Source: JBMNGO01 sp050949885 (GTDB lineage Bacteria; Bacillota; Syntrophomonadia; Syntrophomonadales; Syntrophomonadaceae). Taken from it: 64,000 nucleotides of DNA. Numbering within the stretch: the first letter of the stretch is position 1; each line of letters opens with the position of its first letter. The stretch covers positions 124,001 to 188,000 of the forward strand of contig JBMNGO010000005.1 of NCBI GenBank assembly GCA_050949885.1, in the 5' to 3' direction. The position numbers and the translations under genes are program-made. The notes under the pieces are model-generated. The model was not told where the DNA came from. It ran no database searches and saw nothing but the letters and a program-made list of their open reading frames with translations. Of this stretch, positions 1-7,432 are shown one piece after another.

Positions 1-2
1 AA

Positions 3-284
3 CCTAAAAATGCATTGGTAAAGCAATATAAAAAGATATTTGAGCTGGATGGCGTTGATCTGGAGTTTATGGATGATGCTCTGCAGGCTATTGCCCATGA
101 AGCTCTCAGAAGGAATACCGGTGCCAGAGGTTTGCGGGCTATCCTGGAAGATATTATGCTGGATGTAATGTATGAGATTCCATCACGAATAGATGTTACT
201 AAAGCAGTTGTAACCAAGGATGTAATTGAAAAGAAAGAAAAGCCACTTTTGGTGACTGTAGATATAAAGCGCAAGGTAAACTAA
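3..284 (+). CDS. clpX: ATP-dependent Clp protease ATP-binding subunit ClpX, C-terminal part (5' end outside window)
   Basis: Only the last roughly 94 codons are present; the frame is open to the left edge, so the start lies outside the window. The residues are the small C-terminal AAA+ subdomain of ClpX: the PKNAL segment, QYKKIFELDGV, the sensor-2 region GARGLRAILEDIMLDVMYE, and a lysine-rich tail. ClpX is the hexameric unfoldase that feeds substrates to ClpP in the cytoplasm. The TTG at 15 is internal, not a start. The next gene is a paralogue of this one, and LonB/LonA follow further downstream as in other Firmicutes. Identification is secure; only the N-terminal zinc-binding domain cannot be checked. 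Confidence 0.93.
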   Translation, partial: PKNALVKQYKKIFELDGVDLEFMDDALQAIAHEALRRNTGARGLRAILEDIMLDVMYEIPSRIDVTKAVVTKDVIEKKEKPLLVTVDIKRKVN

Positions 285-310
285 CTATATATATAGCCAG
301 AAGGTAAATA

Positions 311-339
311 AAGGCAGCCTTAAATAGGCTGCTTTTTTA
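311..339 (+). terminator. Rho-independent terminator after clpX
   Basis: GCAGCC (314-319) pairs with GGCTGC (327-332), extended by A-T and G-T pairs, around a 7-nt loop and followed by a T run. It separates clpX from the second ClpX-like gene, which implies the paralogue has its own promoter somewhere in 340-400. Confidence 0.8.
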
Positions 340-407
340 TTGCTTTTCTGATTCAATTATCAAACACAGGGAATAATATTAAAAACGATTCTTTAGGGGA
401 AAAGACC

Positions 408-1685
408 ATGCATCTTTGGAAGAATATACAAGTAGCCAATTCTCAGTCAGATAATAAAGAACCCAAGAAAGCTCCTTCTCCTTCGCTGAAATCTCGTTGC
501 CTGGAAATATTTTGGCCCCAGGTGGAAAAAAGCAAACCGGTACCTGAAGAACCACCTGGGGATAATTCGGGAAAGGAGGTCTCAAACCTTCCCAAACCTC
601 ATAGGATTAAGGAAATTTTGGATCAATATGTAGTTGGACAGGAAAGGGCCAAAAAAGCCTTATCAGTGGCCGTTTATAATCACTACAAGAGAATTTCGCT
701 GGGGATGAGTCTAAAGGATGAAGAACTGCAAAAAAGTAATATTCTAATGATAGGACCAACAGGTTGCGGCAAAACATTGCTGGCCCAAACCCTGGCCAAA
801 ATATTAAATGTGCCTTATGCTATCGCTGATGCCACTTCACTGACTGAAGCTGGTTATGTGGGGGAAGATGTAGAGAATATTCTGCTGAAGCTAATCCAGG
901 CAGCCAATTATGATATAAAAAAAGCAGAAAAAGGTATCATTTATCTGGATGAGGTAGACAAGATTAGCCGTAAATCCGGTAACCCCAGCATTACCCGGGA
1001 CGTTTCGGGTGAAGGAGTACAGCAGGCTCTGTTAAAAATATTGGAGGGAACAGAGGCCAATGTACCTCCTAATGGGGGAAGAAAGCATCCCCACCAGCAA
1101 TTCCTTAAGATTGATACAACCAATATTCTGTTTATTTGCGGAGGAGCTTTTGAGGGCATCGAGACCCTGGTCAAGAGAAGAATAGGGGAAAATGGTATAG
1201 GTTTTGGAGCTGATATAAGCTCAAGGCGGGAAAAAAGCAGCAAAGAAGTGCTGAGCCAGATTATTCCTCAGGACCTTTTAAGTTTTGGACTGATTCCTGA
1301 ATTTGTGGGCCGGTTGCCTATAATTGTTACTCTGGAGCCTCTGGATGAAAGCAGCCTGGTTAGTATTTTGACTTCACCCAAGAATGCCCTGGCCAACCAG
1401 TATAAAAAGATAATGGAGATGGAGGGCGTATCCTTGGAATTCAAGGAGGATGCCCTGCGGGCTATTGCTGGCGAGGCTTTTAAAAGGAATATGGGGGCTC
1501 GCGGGTTAAGAGCAGTAATGGAAGACATAATGCTGGATATTATGTTTGATATTCCTTCATTACTTGACATATCCAAAGTAATTATAACCAGGGATGTGGT
1601 GGAAAAAAAACAAGAACCCATATTAATCAGGGATAACCAAAAAACAGCAGAATATATTGGAAAAAGAATCGACATTTGGGTATAG
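408..1685 (+). CDS. ClpX-like AAA+ unfoldase paralogue lacking the N-terminal zinc-binding domain
   Basis: This 425-residue protein is a full ClpX-type AAA+ ATPase: Walker A GPTGCGKT (about 116-123), pore-loop region GYVGED, Walker B IIYLDEVD (about 177-184), the GEGVQQALL region, and a C-terminal small domain clearly paralogous to the upstream clpX tail. The IGF tripeptide that docks ClpX to ClpP is kept (264-266), so partnership with ClpP is plausible. The first 75 residues are unlike ClpX: they have a single cysteine (31) instead of the four-Cys zinc-binding domain and are rich in Lys, Pro and Ser. ATG at 408 follows AGGGGA at good spacing. I infer a ClpXP-like unfoldase with altered adaptor or substrate choice; its substrates are unknown. 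Confidence 0.88.
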   Translation: MHLWKNIQVANSQSDNKEPKKAPSPSLKSRCLEIFWPQVEKSKPVPEEPPGDNSGKEVSNLPKPHRIKEILDQYVVGQERAKKALSVAVYNHYKRISLGMSLKDEELQKSNILMIGPTGCGKTLLAQTLAKILNVPYAIADATSLTEAGYVGEDVENILLKLIQAANYDIKKAEKGIIYLDEVDKISRKSGNPSITRDVSGEGVQQALLKILEGTEANVPPNGGRKHPHQQFLKIDTTNILFICGGAFEGIETLVKRRIGENGIGFGADISSRREKSSKEVLSQIIPQDLLSFGLIPEFVGRLPIIVTLEPLDESSLVSILTSPKNALANQYKKIMEMEGVSLEFKEDALRAIAGEAFKRNMGARGLRAVMEDIMLDIMFDIPSLLDISKVIITRDVVEKKQEPILIRDNQKTAEYIGKRIDIWV

Positions 1686-1687
1686 TG

Positions 1688-2503
1688 TTACAGCTTATTG
1701 GAACTCTTACTTCCATCCTTAATAAAAATTGTGATACCGGTGCTTGGGGGCGGGTCTGCGGTAGTTTCGCCAGCCAGTTGCCGTACCGAATAGCCTTGGG
1801 CATCAAGCAACAGTTTTTCCAGTTCTCCGCTGTCAATATCTGAAGGCTTAACATCATTAACCATAATCAGTACTTCTTGGTTTTCAGAAAATATATTGTA
1901 AGCAGAAAAAACGTAGCCGTTGTTTAATAATACCTGGTGGGATTTTTCGAAAATCTCAGCTATGTTTTTCAGGGAATTGCCAGTTAAATCTGCCCGGATA
2001 TGAAGCTTCATATTGATAGGAATCCCTTTATCAAAGTTCATATCGAGCCTAATAATTTTATTGGGTTTTTCGTATTCGCTCTTGTCAATCTCCACCCGGG
2101 ACCGGTTATTTTCCAAGCCAGGAACCTGTGCCAAAATAGGGACAACCAACTGTGAACATTCTTCTGCCCATCTTTCCAGAGTGTTGTATTTTCCTAATAC
2201 ATTAGTTTCATATTCATCCCGGATTATTTTACCGTCACGGTAATAAATGTAAAAATGAGTATCCACGCTGGTTTTTGATGTGGCTTGAGCCATATATGAT
2301 TCAGCTTTAAAGTTGTAAAGAGTTTTGTCCACTTCCAGGTCTAAAAAGGAATAGTTCTGCTCCACATATTTCTTGATAGCCTTATCTGCTAAGACCTTAG
2401 TAATGGGATTGCCATAGAAGGCAAATCGGAACGCTAATATAATTCCAATTAAGATAAGCATTAAAACAATAAAAAGAGTTGCTATTAGTTTATTCCTCGT
2501 CAT
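1688..2503 (-). CDS. Membrane-anchored YfjL-like protein of unknown function
   Basis: This 271-residue protein starts with one hydrophobic segment (about 7-28) after a short basic N-terminus, so it is probably an N-in anchored protein with an extracytoplasmic domain. The stretch just after the anchor (GNPITK, ADKAIKKYVEQNY, YNFKAESY, TSVDTHFYIYY) resembles the N-terminal domain of YfjL-type Firmicutes proteins, from memory of that family. The rest contains no recognisable catalytic motif. Its ATG overlaps the TGA of the preceding gene (ATGA), so it is the last, probably translationally coupled gene of a three-gene reverse operon with the DUF3160 lipoprotein. The operon converges with the ClpX-like gene, with only 2 bp between the stops. 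Confidence 0.7.
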   Translation of the reverse strand: MTRNKLIATLFIVLMLILIGIILAFRFAFYGNPITKVLADKAIKKYVEQNYSFLDLEVDKTLYNFKAESYMAQATSKTSVDTHFYIYYRDGKIIRDEYETNVLGKYNTLERWAEECSQLVVPILAQVPGLENNRSRVEIDKSEYEKPNKIIRLDMNFDKGIPINMKLHIRADLTGNSLKNIAEIFEKSHQVLLNNGYVFSAYNIFSENQEVLIMVNDVKPSDIDSGELEKLLLDAQGYSVRQLAGETTADPPPSTGITIFIKDGSKSSNKL

Positions 2504-3198
2504 AAGTTCCTTTCCTCTGTTACAGCGGTGTTGTTACAGCGGGACGTTCTTCTTGTAACACTGGCAGCAGAAGATTTTTGGTGTAACTGTACACCAATAC
2601 ACTGTGTTACAAGAAGAACGTCCCGCTGTAACACGCTGTAACCGCTGGAACACCTAGCAAAACCCCATTCCTGCCATTGCCAGTATGTAATGGTATTATG
2701 TTTTTCATGTACTTTTAGCTCGATTATACCGTCTTTATCCAAATCTGCTGCTTCGAGTTCTTCAATAGGCGCATCCAGTGCTGATGAGCACCAGACGGGG
2801 TGCAGTTTCCCGGATATTAGGCGATACATAAAGAGGTGGCAGCTGTATGTGTTATCCTCTGCTTTTAGCCAAAAAGGTTTGGCGGAGCCGAAGCTGCCTT
2901 CTTTCCAAACCACCATTATCAGCTCTTTTTGTCCCTGGTTATCAGCATCAGCCAGGAGTATTTGCCGGATTTCCCATGATCCCGGCGACTGCCAGAGTTG
3001 GCGGCTGCCTTCCACAACGGTAAGCTGTCCTCTATTCAGGGTATAGCTCTCTTTAATGCCATTATTATCGGTATCCTCTGTTAAACTGACCGCTTGCGGA
3101 TAAGAAGGGAACAGGAACCAGGCCATTATTATTAAAAAAAGAATAACTGGCAGCAGGCAGAACCTGCCGCCCAGAATAGTTGTTAGTTTTCTTCCCAT
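2500..3198 (-). CDS. Secreted or anchored protein with FG-GAP/VCBS-like repeats; C-terminus encoded by an inserted palindromic repeat
   Basis: This 232-residue protein has a hydrophobic N-terminal segment (about 12-30) that is a signal or anchor sequence. The extracytoplasmic part has Asp-rich, calcium-type motifs of the integrin/FG-GAP kind: DTDNNGIKE, DADNQGQKE, DLDKDGIIE. No enzymatic motif is seen. Residues from about 183 to the end (after QEWGFAR) are read through a palindromic repeat element at 2519-2652, are low in sense and rich in Ser, Thr and Cys, and look unlike the rest. The original C-terminus was therefore probably replaced. The ATG at 3198 overlaps the end of the DUF3160 gene by 16 bp, and the TGA overlaps the next ATG. 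Function unknown; it may be mildly damaged. Confidence 0.72.
   Translation of the reverse strand: MGRKLTTILGGRFCLLPVILFLIIMAWFLFPSYPQAVSLTEDTDNNGIKESYTLNRGQLTVVEGSRQLWQSPGSWEIRQILLADADNQGQKELIMVVWKEGSFGSAKPFWLKAEDNTYSCHLFMYRLISGKLHPVWCSSALDAPIEELEAADLDKDGIIELKVHEKHNTITYWQWQEWGFARCSSGYSVLQRDVLLVTQCIGVQLHQKSSAASVTRRTSRCNNTAVTEERNL
2519..2652. repeat. Palindromic REP/MITE-like element with perfect 30-bp inverted arms
   Basis: Positions 2532-2561 and 2604-2633 are perfect reverse complements (30 bp each) around a 42-nt spacer. The spacer contains its own hairpin (GGTGTA-ACTG-TACACC, 2580-2595). Outside the arms, GTTACAGCGG at the left and a near match (CCGCTGGAACA) at the right extend the symmetry. 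The core GGGACGTTCTTCTTGTAAC resembles intergenic palindromes I associate with RAYT or IS200-type transposases in Clostridia, but no transposase is present here and I see no second copy in the window. It lies inside a coding sequence and preserves the frame. Confidence 0.85.
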
Positions 3199-5375
3199 GG
3201 GTGTTTAATCCGGCATGATCCCTGACTGACAAATGAGTTGGTCCATTCAGGGGCTGGAGGTGCTTGGTTATTATCAAGCATTTCTCTCCATTTGTTATCT
3301 GTTAAGCGGTCCGATGCCGGCCAAGGAAATTCATAATAGGAATAAACAGCTCCTTTAGCGATGCGCAGTTTGCCATCTAAAGGAACCACCGCATAAATAC
3401 TCTGAATATAACCGGTGCCTTCTTCCAAAACCAGATCGGGAGGAGCGGTTGCTACATCAGCTACTATCATGGCCGGGTTGTCGGCTAAAAGCTGAGAACG
3501 GCCGCCTGGGGCTTCCTGGTCCCGCAGTGCTTCCAGCCAGAAATGTTCAAGCTGGCCGCCAAAGCTGCGAATTAGCTCATATTCTTCATCTGTTAATGAT
3601 TCACCTTTTAGTTCCTTTTCAGAAATGGTTTTTAGATTCAGAGCCAGCACTTCCATTTTTTCCAGGCTCTCGGCATCCCTTTCATTGAGTAGCCCCAGGG
3701 TTTTAAGGCCTTCCCGGGTCATGGCCGACAGAGCCGCTAAGCGTGCGTAAAGGTGGGGATTGGGTTCCACGTAACCCCGGTCATCTATTTCCTCATCGAT
3801 GCCACCGCCCATTTCCGCATAAACCTGTTTGGCATACAGGATGGTGTCATGTTTCAATTCGGTCCAGCTGGCCAAAAAGGTATTCAATTCCTTGTCTTCC
3901 CAGGCCTGATTGAGCATGAAGGAGGGATAGCCGGATGGGGTTTCACCTATCAGGGATTTGAGAGTATGCATCCAGGTCCAATAAAGGTTCTGATGCCAGG
4001 CAGCGGGTCTTAAATCAGCCAAATATTCCTGTAAACGGTTCATGTTTTCAGGGTAATTGGTATAATCGAATTCACTCATTTCCTCAAGGATGCGGGAGGC
4101 TTGCTGGGAACCCAGAGCTGCCGGGATGTCCAGGCCCTTGGGCAGCGTCCGGAGATCATTCTGTTGGTTGGGTCCTACCTCTCTGTAGACTAAGCGTTGG
4201 AAGATGTCAGCATCCACTGTATAACGCTGTCCCATAAAACGAAAACCCTTTATTTCCTGTTCCCGGTCCGGTTGGATGGAAGGGTCAAATATGGGAATGG
4301 AATTAATCTGGGGTCCTTTCAGTTCCGATGCCTTCTGCAGAAAAGACTGCCACTGGCTGTTATCTGTGGCCAGTTCCGGCAAATTTACTTCATCACCATA
4401 TACCTGGTTTATTAACTGGGAGTATTCCAGGCAACCCAGATCATCGCTTTGCCCAACAAAGAAATCAGTTGTTAAATAAATCTTTTCCCAGGGGGAGCTG
4501 TTTTCATTCTGCTGTAGAGCCAGGGTCATCAGCAGTGCAGAACGGGTTTCATCCTCACTCTTCAGGCGGAAGGTCATGCGTCCGTACCACATCATGGCTT
4601 GAAAGTAGCTTTTTAGATTCTCACTGCGGGTATAGTGCCCCCGGGGAATATACTGGGTATAGTCTTCTTTTAACGATTCCAGGAGGTCAGGATCCGTGCC
4701 TATGCTCATCACTGGTGAAATAGCTAATTGCCGCTGATCCCGGATAAGCTGTAATTCTGCTTCCACCGCTTCTTTTACTTCACTGGGGATTTTGGTATCA
4801 GGGTCTAAAAGGCAGCTGCCCACGGTGAAAAAGGCCAGGTTGCGTTTGGCAGCGTTTTCCCAGGGCCCCCCCTTTAGAGCTGTCAGCTGCTCTGCACTGG
4901 CTTTAAGCATGGTGCTAGTCAGTGTTTGTAGCTCAGGTCGCAAATGTTCTTCTTCTACAGTTCTCAGTAAATAATTAAAGAATAAATGGTAATTGTGCAG
5001 CATAGCATCTGTGGTAACGAAATTAGGAATACTATCGTAACGATTAAATTCATAAACCATAAAAAATTCGCTGGCAGCGTTAGGAATCACTACAAAACCG
5101 TTTTGGGCCAAAAGAGTTCTGGCATCCTCGGAAAAGATAAATCGGCTGGCATTTTCCACATTGCTGAGATCGGCTGCTACTGTATAAGGGGCCAAGCGGC
5201 CCTCGGCATCGACTGGTACTTCGTTATAAGGGGCAAATTCTGAGGCAGCAGCCAGTTTCTTGGTATTAAGAGTATTATTGTTTAGGGAGTTGCTTCCGGC
5301 ACACCCGACTATAGATGTGCTGAAAAATAGTATCAACAAGAGTACTGATACCAATTTCCGGTTTTTTGTGGGCAT
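3183..5375 (-). CDS. DUF3160 family lipoprotein
   Basis: This 730-residue protein has a type II signal peptide: a basic start, a hydrophobic stretch (about 9-20) and a lipobox IVGC with the lipidated Cys at 25, so it should be attached to the outer face of the membrane. The long, mostly helical remainder (FVTTDAMLHNYH, YARLAALSAMTREGL, the YVEPNPHLYARL region and a C-terminal VVPLDGKLRIAKG) matches DUF3160, a family of unknown function. ATG 5375 follows GGGAGG. It heads a three-gene reverse operon with the FG-GAP-like and YfjL-like proteins, inserted between the clpX genes and lonB. No active site can be assigned. Confidence 0.8.
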   Translation of the reverse strand: MPTKNRKLVSVLLLILFFSTSIVGCAGSNSLNNNTLNTKKLAAASEFAPYNEVPVDAEGRLAPYTVAADLSNVENASRFIFSEDARTLLAQNGFVVIPNAASEFFMVYEFNRYDSIPNFVTTDAMLHNYHLFFNYLLRTVEEEHLRPELQTLTSTMLKASAEQLTALKGGPWENAAKRNLAFFTVGSCLLDPDTKIPSEVKEAVEAELQLIRDQRQLAISPVMSIGTDPDLLESLKEDYTQYIPRGHYTRSENLKSYFQAMMWYGRMTFRLKSEDETRSALLMTLALQQNENSSPWEKIYLTTDFFVGQSDDLGCLEYSQLINQVYGDEVNLPELATDNSQWQSFLQKASELKGPQINSIPIFDPSIQPDREQEIKGFRFMGQRYTVDADIFQRLVYREVGPNQQNDLRTLPKGLDIPAALGSQQASRILEEMSEFDYTNYPENMNRLQEYLADLRPAAWHQNLYWTWMHTLKSLIGETPSGYPSFMLNQAWEDKELNTFLASWTELKHDTILYAKQVYAEMGGGIDEEIDDRGYVEPNPHLYARLAALSAMTREGLKTLGLLNERDAESLEKMEVLALNLKTISEKELKGESLTDEEYELIRSFGGQLEHFWLEALRDQEAPGGRSQLLADNPAMIVADVATAPPDLVLEEGTGYIQSIYAVVPLDGKLRIAKGAVYSYYEFPWPASDRLTDNKWREMLDNNQAPPAPEWTNSFVSQGSCRIKHPWEEN

Positions 5376-5681
5376 TATTAATTTCCTCCCGTAATAATGT
5401 GTTCTGTCTAGTATTATGGATATTCGCTTTTTTTCTTACAGATAATTCTAGTGTAATGAAAAAAGAATAATTATTGAAGGATGGTTGCGAAAAGTTAGGT
5501 TAATAGACAGCATTTATCTGAAAAAATATTGGTTAACTCCATTAAGTGTCCTGAATATGTTGGCTTAGTTAACACTTAAGGAAAAGGTAGTGAAGAATGC
5601 CTTTTTTTACTTTATAAACTTTTTAATGCAAAAAGATAGTGACGGGAATAATAAAAAAAACCTATGAAGGGCAGGGCGTTC
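5376..5681. promoter_or_regulatory. Divergent intergenic region between the DUF3160 operon and lonB, with an inverted repeat
   Basis: This AT-rich region of about 300 bp must hold promoters for both directions, but I see no convincing -35/-10 pair. TTAAGTGT (5542-5549) and ACACTTAA (5572-5579) form a perfect 8-bp inverted repeat with a 22-nt spacer, flanked by two GTTAAC hexamers. It could be an operator for lonB or a stem. Neither CIRCE nor a CtsR heptad repeat is recognisable. Confidence 0.35.
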
Positions 5682-7388
5682 ATGAACAATTTTTTTCTGG
5701 AGCATGCAGGGACTTTATACCTGATTCAGGTGCTGATTACCATAGTAATTGGCATATACTTTTGGAGTCTTCTCCAGAACCAGAGATCCAGAAAATCCAC
5801 CATGGACCGAGAATCAGGGAAAGAGAGGCTGAAGTTGCAGCAGTTGCGCAGCATAAAGCTCAGTGAGCCGCTTTCCAGCCAAACCCGGCCTGCCAGTCTT
5901 GATGATATCGTCGGGCAAAAGGAGGGGGTGGATATTTTAAGGTCTGCTCTTTGCGGTTCCAATCCTCAGCATGTAATAATCTATGGGCCCCCAGGTATAG
6001 GAAAAACAGCGGCTGCTCGACTGGTTTTGGAAGAAGCTAAGAAGAATCCCATTTCTCCCTTTGGCCCCGGTGCTCAATTTGTAGAGGTAGATGCTACTAT
6101 AAGCCGATTCGACGAAAGAAATATTGCCGATCCTTTAATCGGTTCCGTTCATGATCCTATATACCAGGGAGCTGGTGCATTAGGGGCAGCAGGCATTCCT
6201 CAGCCCAAGCCAGGGGCCTGTACCAAAGCCCATGGAGGAATCCTTTTTATTGACGAAATAGGTGAACTGCATCCCACCCAATTGAACAAGCTGTTAAAAG
6301 TACTGGAAGATCGCAAGGTTATGCTGGAAAGTGCGTATTACAGCGAGACTGACGATAATATTCCTTCACATGTTCATGATATATTTATGAATGGCTTGCC
6401 TGCAGATTTTAGAATGATAGGAGCTACCACCAGGATACCGGAGGAGCTTCCCCCGGCTCTCAGGTCCCGTTGTTTGGAGGTGTTTTTTAAACCCCTGGAT
6501 GAAGAGGATATACTATTGATTGCCGAAAATGCTGTCAATAAGATAAATTTTAAAATTGAAAAGGATGCCTTAAAAGAAATAAGCAGGTATGCCAATAATG
6601 GGAGGGAAGCGGTCAGATTGGTGGAACTGGCAGCAGGTATGGCCATGCTGGAAAAGTCAAATATTATTACTTTACCTTTAGTAGAGCGGGTATTGGCTAA
6701 TGGAAGACTCAGTCCCCGGATGGAGTTTAGGACCAGGAAAAAGCCTGCCATTGGAGTTGTCAATGGCCTGGCTGTTTATTCCGGTAATATAGGATGTGTA
6801 ATTGAAGTAGAGGCAAATAGCATAGCGGCTGCCCCGGGGCGGGGTATATGGACTGTAACCGGAGTGGTGGAAGAGGAACATCTGGGCGGAGGAGACCGGA
6901 AGTTTACTCGCAAGAGCATGGCCAAAGGGGCAGTAGAGGCAGTTCTTACTGTTCTGAAAATTGGTTATTCCCAGCCCATAAATAATTATGATATTCATTT
7001 GAACTTTCCGGGAGGAGTTCCTATTGATGGGCCATCCGCGGGAGTAGCCATGGCTACCGCAGTTTACTCAACTTTAACCGGTAGACTGGTGGATAACCTG
7101 GTAGCCATGACCGGAGAGGTTTCCATCCACGGAAAAATTAAGCCGGTGGGGGGAGTCATCAACAAAATAGAAGCAGCAAAAAAGGCCGGATTAAGGCGGG
7201 TAATAATCCCCCAAGACAACTGGTTGAGTATGTTTGATGATTATAAGGATATAGAAGTCATTCCCGCCGAAAATCTTGGCGAAGTATTTGATGCAGCTTT
7301 AGTCCCCCAATATGTGAATCTGGGTCTTTCGGAAAATAACAAGATATCGATTTTTAAACCCCAGGCCGCCAATTCTTGCACCGATTAA
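5682..7388 (+). CDS. lonB: ATP-dependent protease LonB
   Basis: LonB is the membrane-anchored Lon-type protease of spore formers. One N-terminal membrane segment (about 10-30, VLITIVIGIYFW) is followed by an AAA+ domain with Walker A GPPGIGKT (about 102-109) and the LFIDEIGELH Walker B. A C-terminal protease domain carries the Ser-Lys dyad S452 (DGPSAG) and K495 (GGVINKIEAAKKAG). Similarity to B. subtilis LonB runs along the whole length. An ATG exists at 5664, but ATG 5682 sits behind AAGGGCAGGGCG, so I prefer it (568 aa). lonA follows 44 bp later. In B. subtilis lonB is under forespore control; no such promoter can be confirmed here. Confidence 0.95.
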   Translation: MNNFFLEHAGTLYLIQVLITIVIGIYFWSLLQNQRSRKSTMDRESGKERLKLQQLRSIKLSEPLSSQTRPASLDDIVGQKEGVDILRSALCGSNPQHVIIYGPPGIGKTAAARLVLEEAKKNPISPFGPGAQFVEVDATISRFDERNIADPLIGSVHDPIYQGAGALGAAGIPQPKPGACTKAHGGILFIDEIGELHPTQLNKLLKVLEDRKVMLESAYYSETDDNIPSHVHDIFMNGLPADFRMIGATTRIPEELPPALRSRCLEVFFKPLDEEDILLIAENAVNKINFKIEKDALKEISRYANNGREAVRLVELAAGMAMLEKSNIITLPLVERVLANGRLSPRMEFRTRKKPAIGVVNGLAVYSGNIGCVIEVEANSIAAAPGRGIWTVTGVVEEEHLGGGDRKFTRKSMAKGAVEAVLTVLKIGYSQPINNYDIHLNFPGGVPIDGPSAGVAMATAVYSTLTGRLVDNLVAMTGEVSIHGKIKPVGGVINKIEAAKKAGLRRVIIPQDNWLSMFDDYKDIEVIPAENLGEVFDAALVPQYVNLGLSENNKISIFKPQAANSCTD

Positions 7389-7432
7389 AGGCATATAGTA
7401 GAATTAATGTGTTTAAGGGAGGTGGTTTTTCT

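Noticed and set aside
941..1675. Long antisense frames over conserved genes (for example over the ClpX paralogue, lonB, proB)
   Set aside because: They mirror the codon structure of strongly conserved genes on the other strand and lack RBS and family similarity.
5376..5681. CIRCE or CtsR heat-shock operators before lonB
   Set aside because: The 8-bp inverted repeat there does not match either consensus.
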